Translations under genes and position numbers: made by a program | Notes under the pieces: model-generated | Database searches by the model: none | Seen by the model: the letters and a program-made list of their open reading frames with translations, nothing else | Told to the model about the DNA's origin: nothing | NCBI GenBank assembly: GCA_934098555.1 | Contig: CAKOOQ010000023.1 | Location: 1-18,815 of the forward strand | Source of the DNA: an uncultured Bacilli bacterium | Lineage (GTDB): Bacteria > Bacillota_I > Bacilli_A > RF39 > UBA660 | Direction of reading: 5' to 3' | DNA length: 18,815 nucleotides | Shown here: positions 1 through 5,570 of the stretch, in pieces | Layout of the letters: the number at the start of each line of letters is the position of its first letter | Position numbering within the stretch: position 1 is the first letter of the stretch

Positions 1-1135
1 AATTTAGTTCAACCACTTTATCAAAAAATGCTCGATGCCGAATTGTCTAATATGTTGGACTATGAAAAATATGAACATAAAAAAGATAATGAAAATTCTA
101 GAAATGGTTATTGTAAAACAAAAAAAAGTTCATACAAGGTATGGAGCTATTGAAATAAAAACACCTAGAGATAGAAATGGTGAATTTGAACCCGTTATTA
201 TACCAAAAGGAGAAAATCGTCTTGGTAAGTTCGAAGATATTGTTTTATCTTTATGTGCTAAAGGAATGAGTTATCGAGATATTTCAAGTCTTTTAAAAGA
301 AATTTATGGAGTTGAGATTTATAAAGATCAAGTTCAAACATTTGTAAATACAATAACAGAAGTTGTTGATAACTGGCGAAATAGACCTTTAAAATCCTTT
401 TATGCTTTTATATATGCTGATCGCTTATATATTCCTGTTACAGAAGATTTAAAAAGTGAAAAGAAAGCTTTTTATGTCATTATTGGCGTAAATGCTCAAG
501 GCATAAAAGAAATGCTGGGAATTTGGTGTGATAAAACAGAATCTGCTTCTTTTTGGACAACTGTTTTTGAAGATTTAAAAAAACGTGGTGTCAAAGATAT
601 TCTTTATTCTACATGTGATGGTATTGCTGGTTTTAAAGGCTCTTTAGAAACAGTATATCCTAAAACACAGGCTCAAAGATGCGTTGTTCATTTAACAAGA
701 AATTCATATAAAATTTGCCCTAAAAAACAGGCAAGTGAAGTTATTCGAAATTTCAAAAAAATATACACAGCTTCTAATTTAAAAGTTGCCCAGTTAGAAT
801 TAGAAAACTTTAAAGATAAATTTTCATCTTTAACAAAAGTTACTCAAAAAGTTGAAGAAGATATGAAATATTTAGAGCCATTATTTGAAGTGCCTGATGA
901 AATAAGAAAAGCGATATATACATCTAATGCCATAGAATCTGTTAATTCAGCACTTAGAAAAGTTACTAATGGTAAAGATTCATTTGCATCTGTAAATTCT
1001 GTTTACAAAATATTATTTTTAAGAGTAGAAGAATTAGAAGAAAAATGGAAAAAACCTATTCCCAACTGGAATAAAATTGAAATTCAGCTTTCTGAGATTT
1101 ATAAAGAACGCTTTACTAAGTATCTCGACATATAA
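1..1135 (+). CDS. IS256-family DDE transposase, 5'-partial, frame broken at A8
   Basis: This is a mutator-type DDE transposase (IS256/Transposase_mut), which cuts and moves the insertion sequence. The catalytic residues are visible. The first Asp is in YADRLY (codon 419-421), the second is in CDGIAGF (617-619), and the Glu is in NAIESVN (935-937). The family's C-x2-H signature RCVVHLTRNS follows the second Asp. The C-terminus is complete and stops at 1135. The N-terminus is off the window: frame 1 is open from base 1 and reads the conserved block QPLYQKMLDAELSN...NSRNGYCKTKK. At the A8 run (120-127) the family sequence continues in frame 2 as KVHTRYGAIEIKTPRDR. One A too many therefore separates the two parts. 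It may be a pseudogene, a homopolymer error, or expressed by slippage. The ATG at 35 in frame 2 is not the real start. Confidence 0.85.
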
Positions 1136-1137
1136 AA

Positions 1138-1168
1138 AACTAGTACTTTTCTTTCAAAAATACTAGTT
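1138..1168 (+). terminator. Hairpin right after the transposase stop
   Basis: An 8-bp perfect stem AACTAGTA/TACTAGTT starts three bases after the transposase stop codon. The loop is A/T-rich. No clear U-run follows, so it may act as a weak terminator or protect the mRNA end rather than stop transcription efficiently. Confidence 0.4.
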
Positions 1169-1238
1169 CATGCTCTTTGACAATTTAAAAAATTATAAAA
1201 ATTTACACACCACTCTTGACAAGGTCCACCAAGACTTT

Positions 1239-1271
1239 GTCCAAACTTCTCTTTGTTTGAGAAGTTTGGAC
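1239..1271. repeat. Perfect 13-bp inverted repeat, 7-nt loop
   Basis: GTCCAAACTTCTC and GAGAAGTTTGGAC flank a TTTGTTT loop. It lies just outside the likely IS end and 105 bp past the surface-protein stop. A T-rich tract is lacking on both strands, so it is not a standard intrinsic terminator. It could be a bidirectional mRNA-end hairpin or an insertion target. Confidence 0.6.
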
Positions 1272-1329
1272 TTGAACTGAAGCTTTTTCTTACGTCTAAT
1301 GTCTTCCTGATTGCTCTTTTGTTTCATCG

Positions 1330-1362
1330 GGCTCGGCTGGTCATAAACCCCAGCGGCGAGCC
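1330..1362 (-). other. G+C-rich bulged hairpin downstream of the surface-protein gene
   Basis: On the minus strand GGCTCG and CTGG pair with CCAG and CGAGCC around a 9-base loop. One more G:C pair and a 2-base bulge bring the stem to 11 bp. It starts 14 bases after the stop codon at 1376-1378 and lies within the G+C-rich patch. No U-run follows. Hairpins in this position occur behind DGR variable regions, but those usually have tighter loops. Confidence 0.5.
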
Positions 1363-1375
1363 TTCCTCTTTCACG

Positions 1376-3022
1376 CTACCCAATTTCGTAAGGATTTTCA
1401 AGGGTCCCTTCTCCGCCTAAAATCGACGTTTTCGATATCAGATATACCGAAGGGCGCAACAAACCGGCATCGGAGGCTGGGATGGCATTGACAAAGCCAG
1501 CGCTGCGGACATTGAACACACGGTAAGCACTCGAATAGACCGCTTCCGGAGAAATCGTCCATTGCCAATTGCTTGAATTATAAAGCCAATCATTATTATA
1601 GCAATCACTTGCTTCTTCCCAGCCATATAACTCTTTGGCTAAACAACTGGCTCTTTTCATACTAGTACCTCCGCTTGTCGCATAACCGTAATCACTTAGA
1701 TACATTAAACCTATTTTACCTTTCCATGTCGTTGTTCTTGTTACCATATCATTACACTGTGTGCCTGACGTACATATTTTTCCATTATTGCTACTTCTTT
1801 CGTAACTATAAAAATGACTTGCTAATCCATTACTTGCCGACAGCCAATCATTTGTACCATTTGTTCCTGTATTCCATAAAGTGTTTCCTACTAAATTTTT
1901 TAAATTTGTTTTTAAGCCGGTTGTAGTAAAATCACAGGCTTTTGTGCCATTCTTCCAATCAGAATAGCAGTTTCCTGAACTATTATTGTAGTATAATGAA
2001 CCACCAACACTTTCACTTTCATAGCCTGGATTTAATAGTTTCATTAAATCAGCTTGACTCCATTCATTGACACCAAAACCACTATTTGCTGATGATTCTG
2101 AAGAGTCCCATGAATATGCTCCTATTGACTCATTTCTTATTAATTTTACTCTTGTTTCTTTTTTTCCTGTGCCATCATCTATATTATTCATAACACCTAT
2201 AATACGCCAAATTTCGTTATCTACTTTGACATAGTTACAAGGATTAGCTCCTACATATCTTAAATTGTTATCTGTTGTTCCATCATAGGCTAAGGTATAA
2301 GTACAGCTATCACTTGTTTTATTTGGAACAGTATAAACATCTGTGGATGATTTATTTGCTCCACTTACTAATGTTGTAATTGTTTCAGTTGCTGGTGGCG
2401 GAACCGTAGTAACATCTTGATTTGCTTCATCTACTAAACCAGAGCCTACTATTTTATAATTAATTGCTTTTGACGCATCACCATCTATAAAAGAAGTATC
2501 ATCAAAATAAAGTTGAACAGAATAAACAACTGTTTCTTTTGGCTCTAATGATTCTGTTACTAAAACATTATTTGTTAATTCACTTACTTTTTTAGGATAT
2601 CCACTTACAACATCCATCGCTGTTCCATTTTGTTTTTTTAAAATAACTTTTAATTTAGTAGCTTCTAAGGCATTACCTGCTTGTGCTACTAAACTAAGAG
2701 TATAATTAGCTTTTAAGGCACTTGTATTTTGAACATTTAATTGATAAGAACATTCTGTAACAACTAAACTTGCTTCATCAGCTGTATATGGTAAAAAGCA
2801 TTTTGCGTTATTAGCGTTAGTTATGGTAGTTCCGTTACTATATGTAAATTTAAACTCTCCCGCAACTACTTCTTGATTATTAGAATTTCCTTCTACTTTA
2901 AAAAACATTGCATAAGATAAACTTATAACCACAATTGTCATACAAACAATAATATAACTTGCTAATTTAGTTTCTCTTTTAAATATATTCTGAAAACTTA
3001 AACTATTTTTCACATTCTTCAT
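1376..3022 (-). CDS. Membrane-anchored surface protein with TasA-like N-terminus and variable C-terminus
   Basis: The 548-aa protein has one hydrophobic segment (about residues 20-41) followed by MFFKVEGNSNNQEVVAGEF. This resembles the SipW-type signal and TasA/camelysin beta-sandwich start. Residues about 45-200 look like that domain, and a Pro/Thr linker follows near 205-215. From about 235 a Cys-containing domain begins (CNYVKVDNEIWRIIGV), with NEWSQADLMKLLNPGYE and WTISP. It ends in GLLRPSVYL...GEGTLENPYEIG, a layout I recall from families of surface proteins in gut Firmicutes. Location is inferred as outside the membrane. The start ATG at 3022 follows GGTAGAGAGAT. Codons 484-548 are G+C-rich, unlike the rest of the gene, and residues 493-519 use NNY codons in 22 of 27 positions. 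Function is unknown; adhesion or ligand binding is a guess. Confidence 0.75.
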   Translation of the reverse strand: MKNVKNSLSFQNIFKRETKLASYIIVCMTIVVISLSYAMFFKVEGNSNNQEVVAGEFKFTYSNGTTITNANNAKCFLPYTADEASLVVTECSYQLNVQNTSALKANYTLSLVAQAGNALEATKLKVILKKQNGTAMDVVSGYPKKVSELTNNVLVTESLEPKETVVYSVQLYFDDTSFIDGDASKAINYKIVGSGLVDEANQDVTTVPPPATETITTLVSGANKSSTDVYTVPNKTSDSCTYTLAYDGTTDNNLRYVGANPCNYVKVDNEIWRIIGVMNNIDDGTGKKETRVKLIRNESIGAYSWDSSESSANSGFGVNEWSQADLMKLLNPGYESESVGGSLYYNNSSGNCYSDWKNGTKACDFTTTGLKTNLKNLVGNTLWNTGTNGTNDWLSASNGLASHFYSYERSSNNGKICTSGTQCNDMVTRTTTWKGKIGLMYLSDYGYATSGGTSMKRASCLAKELYGWEEASDCYNNDWLYNSSNWQWTISPEAVYSSAYRVFNVRSAGFVNAIPASDAGLLRPSVYLISKTSILGGEGTLENPYEIG

Positions 3023-3044
3023 ATCTCTCTACCATCCTATCGAA

Positions 3045-3053
3045 ATTATAACA
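3045..3053 (-). promoter_or_regulatory. Extended -10 promoter of the surface-protein gene
   Basis: On the minus strand TGTTATAAT gives a perfect TATAAT (3045-3050) with the TG extension. No good -35 is seen; the best, CTGTTC at 18 bp, is poor. Transcription would begin about 16 nt before the ATG at 3022. Confidence 0.65.
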
Positions 3054-3225
3054 TAACCTTTTTTAAATGAACAGTTCTTTTTTAGAAATTGATAATTTCA
3101 TCATTATTTTTTATCTGTCAAAAAGTGTAAATTATACGTTAACTTTTTAAAAATTTTAAAAAATATTAATATTTAATCAATTAAAAAAAGGAAATCAAAG
3201 ATTTTTTTTGTATATATAAGTAGAA

Positions 3226-3270
3226 GGATAATTTAAGGCTAGCAAAGTTATCTTTCTTAGAAACGGATAA
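3226..3270 (+). promoter_or_regulatory. Leader with alternative pairings over the ribosome binding site
   Basis: Two copies of GGATAA (3226-3231 and 3265-3270) flank TTATCT (3248-3253), which can pair with either one (one G:U). The second GGATAA holds the only SD-like GGA before the ATG at 3276. Pairing of TTATCT with it would hide the site, and pairing with the first would free it. The same leader is repeated at 4237-4281. This is inference from base pairing only. Confidence 0.35.
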
Positions 3271-3275
3271 TAGAT

Positions 3276-4112
3276 ATGTTAACAGAATTAGAAACAAAAA
3301 AATTTTACAGTTGTCGTTACGACAGAACATTTAAAGAAGTCTTTTTAAAAGAAGAAAATGAGGATTTATTAGTAACTTTACTAGAACTTACTTTAAGCCT
3401 TAAAGTTTATGAGATTCAAAGGCTTAATGTGGAAACTCTTCAAGGTAATATTAATACTCGTAAAAAGTATTGTGACCTCCTTTTAAAAACAAGTGATGGT
3501 TACATTGGTATTGAGATTAACTCAGAGCCAAAAGATTACCTTCATACAAGAAATTTAGCCTTTTTATGTAATGTTTATAGTCGTTATACTTTAAAAGGTG
3601 ATTCCTACAGTGAAGATACTTTAATCATTCAATTAAATCTTACTTATGGTATGAATAAGAAAGATAATAAAATATGTCGAATTTATACTTTGAATGATGG
3701 TGAGAAAAACTTTGTTCGTAACTTTAAAATTGTTGAATGGAATATGGACAAAGTCTTAAATTATTGGTATGCTAAAGACGAAGTAAACATTCAGAAATTC
3801 AAGTATTTAATTATGCTTGATTTAAATGAAAAAGACTTAGCAAAATTAGCAAGTGATGGAAAGGTAAGAAAATTTATGAACGAAGTTAAAAAAGTAAATG
3901 AAAATCCTGATTTTTTTAATTACATGACCAAAGAAGAAGATGAAGAAAAGTGCCATAACACTGAAATTAAAGAAGCAACAGAAGCTGGAAAAAAAGAAGC
4001 CTATGAGAATATAGCAAAGGAAATGTTAAAAAGTAACATGCCTATGAAGGATATTATAAAGATATCAAAGTTATCTGAAGAAGAAATTTTAAACCTCAAA
4101 AATAATATGTAA
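3276..4112 (+). CDS. Rpn-type PD-(D/E)XK nuclease, copy 1
   Basis: This 278-aa protein belongs to the PD-(D/E)XK nuclease family transposases (Rpn/YhgA-like), which are endonucleases. Some family members act as phage-defence toxins. The likely active site is Asp67 in KKYCDLLL and Glu80 in YIGIEINSE; Asn82 stands where classic members have Lys or Gln. YDRTFKEVF near residue 15 is the usual N-terminal start of the fold. The C-terminal tail (about 225-278) is charged and ends in a helix-turn-like block typical of the family. The SD is weak (GGATAATAGAT before the ATG). An internal ATG at 3876 (Met201) is preceded by GGAAAGG at 11 nt and would give a 78-aa C-terminal protein, like the intragenic RpnS antitoxins. 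It is monocistronic, with its own leader and terminator. Confidence 0.85.
   Translation: MLTELETKKFYSCRYDRTFKEVFLKEENEDLLVTLLELTLSLKVYEIQRLNVETLQGNINTRKKYCDLLLKTSDGYIGIEINSEPKDYLHTRNLAFLCNVYSRYTLKGDSYSEDTLIIQLNLTYGMNKKDNKICRIYTLNDGEKNFVRNFKIVEWNMDKVLNYWYAKDEVNIQKFKYLIMLDLNEKDLAKLASDGKVRKFMNEVKKVNENPDFFNYMTKEEDEEKCHNTEIKEATEAGKKEAYENIAKEMLKSNMPMKDIIKISKLSEEEILNLKNNM
3876..4112 (+). CDS. Possible internal RpnS-like C-terminal protein of copy 1
   Basis: An in-frame ATG at codon 201 with GGAAAGG 11 nt upstream could start a 78-aa product made of the Rpn tail. Separate translation of the variable C-terminal domain as an inhibitor of the full-length toxin has been reported for Rpn genes. The spacing to the SD is longer than ideal, so initiation is uncertain. 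The tail differs from that of copy 2 at residues 202, 215 and mainly 235-267. Confidence 0.3.
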   Translation: MNEVKKVNENPDFFNYMTKEEDEEKCHNTEIKEATEAGKKEAYENIAKEMLKSNMPMKDIIKISKLSEEEILNLKNNM

Positions 4113-4124
4113 TTATCCAAAATT

Positions 4125-4145
4125 AAGCCTTAAAAGGGCTTTTTT
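4125..4145 (+). terminator. Intrinsic terminator of rpn copy 1
   Basis: Stem AAGCC/GGCTT with a 7-base loop (TTAAAAG) is followed by a T-run. It lies 12 nt after the stop codon. Confidence 0.75.
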
Positions 4146-4286
4146 AAATATATTAAAATATTTGTCGAATTTTGATGAACGATTTTTATCATAAAAAAAA
4201 GGAAATCAAAGATTTTTTTTGTATATATAAGTAGAAGGATAATTTAAGGCTAGCAAAGTTATCTTTCTTAGAAACGGATAATAGAT

Positions 4287-5123
4287 ATGTTAACAGAATT
4301 AGAAACAAAAAAATTTTACAGTTGTCGTTACGACAGAACATTTAAAGAAGTCTTTTTAAAAGAAGAAAATGAGGATTTATTAGTAACTTTACTAGAACTT
4401 ACTTTAAGCCTTAAAGTTTATGAGATTCAAAGGCTTAATGTGGAAACTCTTCAAGGTAATATTAATACTCGTAAAAAGTATTGTGACCTCCTTTTAAAAA
4501 CAAGTGATGGTTACATTGGTATTGAGATTAACTCAGAGCCAAAAGATTACCTTCATACAAGAAATTTAGCCTTTTTATGTAATGTTTATAGTCGTTATAC
4601 TTTAAAAGGTGATTCCTACAGTGAAGATACTTTAATCATTCAATTAAATCTTACTTATGGTATGAATAAGAAAGATAATAAAATATGTCGAATTTATACT
4701 TTGAATGATGGTGAGAAAAACTTTGTTCGTAACTTTAAAATTGTTGAATGGAATATGGACAAAGTCTTAAATTATTGGTATGCTAAAGACGAAGTAAACA
4801 TTCAGAAATTCAAGTATTTAATTATGCTTGATTTAAATGAAAAAGACTTAGCAAAATTAGCAAGTGATGGAAAGGTAAGAAAATTTATGAAAGAAGTTAA
4901 AAAAGTAAATGAAAACCCTGATTTTTTTAGTTACATGACCAAAGAAGAAGATGAAGAAAAATGCCATAACACGGAGATTAAAGAAGCCATTGATATTGGC
5001 AAAAAAGAACGAAGCATTGAAGTAGCTAAAGATCTTTTAAAGTTAAATACTCCACTAGAAACAATAATGATTGCTTCCAAACTAAGTAAAGAAGAAATTT
5101 TAAACCTAAAAAATAATATGTAA
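4287..5123 (+). CDS. Rpn-type PD-(D/E)XK nuclease, copy 2
   Basis: Also 278 aa, and identical to copy 1 over residues 1-201, so it shares Asp67, Glu80 and the nuclease fold. Differences start at residue 202 (Lys for Asn) and concentrate at 235-267 (AIDIGKKERSIEVAKDLLKL against ATEAGKKEAYENIAKEMLKS). The end KLSKEEILNLKNNM is shared again. Conserved nuclease with a diversified tail fits the reported behaviour of Rpn toxin-antitoxin genes. The internal ATG recurs at 4887. The 5' leader and weak SD equal those of copy 1. Either copy may have been homogenised by gene conversion. Confidence 0.85.
   Translation: MLTELETKKFYSCRYDRTFKEVFLKEENEDLLVTLLELTLSLKVYEIQRLNVETLQGNINTRKKYCDLLLKTSDGYIGIEINSEPKDYLHTRNLAFLCNVYSRYTLKGDSYSEDTLIIQLNLTYGMNKKDNKICRIYTLNDGEKNFVRNFKIVEWNMDKVLNYWYAKDEVNIQKFKYLIMLDLNEKDLAKLASDGKVRKFMKEVKKVNENPDFFSYMTKEEDEEKCHNTEIKEAIDIGKKERSIEVAKDLLKLNTPLETIMIASKLSKEEILNLKNNM
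4887..5123 (+). CDS. Possible internal RpnS-like C-terminal protein of copy 2
   Basis: The same in-frame ATG (Met201) and the same upstream GGAAAGG as in copy 1 give a 78-aa tail product of different sequence. The evidence is only the conserved signal and the position of the divergence. Confidence 0.3.
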   Translation: MKEVKKVNENPDFFSYMTKEEDEEKCHNTEIKEAIDIGKKERSIEVAKDLLKLNTPLETIMIASKLSKEEILNLKNNM

Positions 5124-5135
5124 CTATCCAAAATT

Positions 5136-5161
5136 AAGCCTTAAAAGGGCTTATTTTTTTT
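5136..5161 (+). terminator. Intrinsic terminator of rpn copy 2
   Basis: Stem AAGCC/GGCTT with the same loop as in copy 1 is followed by A and a T8 run. Confidence 0.75.
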
Positions 5162-5234
5162 ACATCATTAACTTTGATTTTAAAACTTACATCTCGCTCT
5201 TTAATTATTTTCTATATCAAATTACAATTATACT

Positions 5235-5437
5235 TTAGTTTAAAAATTTCATAATCAAATCATTGCTAATAATTTTTTCTTCAATACCTTTTTATACATG
5301 ATTTCCAGCAAATGTTTGACAAATATTACCTATACTCGCATGGCATTACCTATTTCTTTTAAAGAAGAAAAGATTACTATCTGCATTAGATTTTAATTTC
5401 TTATATTTTATTTTCTTTTGGTCTTTTTATTGTTTAA
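5235..5437 (-). pseudogene. Possible decayed reading frame, unrecognised
   Basis: The 5160-5440 stretch has no intact gene. On the minus strand one frame reads protein-like text over about 67 codons with two internal TAA codons. It includes SNADSNLFFFKRNR, then HASIGNICQTFAGNHV, then KGIEEKIISNDLIMKFLN and a stop at 5235-5237. No family is recognised and no start or SD is seen. It may be the remnant of a lost gene, or chance in A/T-rich DNA. Confidence 0.25.
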
Positions 5438-5441
5438 CATC

Positions 5442-5463
5442 AAAAAAGAGAGCATACGCTCTC
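5442..5463 (-). terminator. Intrinsic terminator of the candidate sRNA and recG
   Basis: On the minus strand the perfect 6-bp stem GAGAGC/GCTCTC around a 4-base loop runs into T6. It is about 105 nt past the recG stop. Confidence 0.85.
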
Positions 5464-5535
5464 ACAGGGGGTTTGTTGATATACACTCAGAAGTGATCGT
5501 GAATGTATACCAGTGTAGTTTATTCGAACTACACT
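5442..5535 (-). ncRNA. Candidate small RNA A (about 94 nt) behind recG
   Basis: A promoter-like TTGACG-17-TACACT (5542-5570) overlaps the recG stop. One base after the predicted start comes hairpin 1, GTGTAGTT/AACTACAC (5513-5534). Hairpin 2, TATACATTCA/TGAGTGTATA, follows (5480-5509, one G:U). Next is unpaired TCAACAAACCCCC and then the terminator hairpin with T6. Copy B near 7650 has the same order and spacing. The C-run could pair with Shine-Dalgarno sequences, as proposed for Gram-positive sRNAs with C-rich loops. It could instead be a structured recG 3' UTR. Confidence 0.5.
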
Positions 5536-5541
5536 ATATAA

Positions 5542-5570
5542 AGTGTACTATAATCTTTTTACTTCGTCAA
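5542..5570 (-). promoter_or_regulatory. Promoter of candidate small RNA A
   Basis: -35 TTGACG (5565-5570) and -10 TACACT (5542-5547) are 17 bp apart on the minus strand. The -35 contains the recG stop codon TGA. The -10 matches 4 of 6 consensus bases. Confidence 0.45.

Larger units (their letters stand above)
1..1226 (+). mobile_element. IS256-family insertion sequence, right part only
   Basis: The element enters from the left edge and holds the transposase plus a short 3' non-coding tail. The tail ends in ATTTACACACCACTCTTGAC and the next six bases (1201-1226). This resembles the right terminal repeat of IS256 relatives, which typically contain TTTACACA about 18-20 bases inside the tip. The left repeat is outside the window, so the pair and the target duplication cannot be tested and the outer boundary is approximate. 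The element lies about 150 bp beyond the 3' end of the neighbouring surface-protein gene, next to a G+C-rich patch, and points toward it. Confidence 0.6.
3183..4145 (+). repeat. Tandem repeat unit 1 (leader, rpn-like gene, terminator)
   Basis: This is the first of two head-to-tail units with a 1011-bp period. By eye, bases 3183-3880 are identical to 4194-4891. Leader, start region and about 200 codons show no difference. Scattered differences follow to the terminator. A unique spacer of about 48 bp (4146-4193) separates the units. This implies recent duplication or gene conversion of the 5' part. Confidence 0.9.
4194..5161 (+). repeat. Tandem repeat unit 2 (leader, rpn-like gene, terminator)
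   Basis: This is the second of the two units. Bases 4194-4891 match unit 1 without a visible difference, including the GGATAA/TTATCT/GGATAA leader at 4237-4281. The first mismatch is at 4892 (A; C in unit 1 at 3881). Confidence 0.9.

Noticed and set aside
35..118. ATG at 35 as start of the transposase
   Set aside because: The residues before the A8 run in this frame do not match the family, while frame 1 does. It is a shadow of the N-terminus.
1438..1626. Minus-strand open frame in the G+C-rich patch
   Set aside because: It overlaps the surface-protein gene in another frame and has no SD.
3183..5161. Tandem repeats as a CRISPR or transposon pair
   Set aside because: There are only two long units with coding content. 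No spacers, no terminal inverted repeats and no target duplication are visible.
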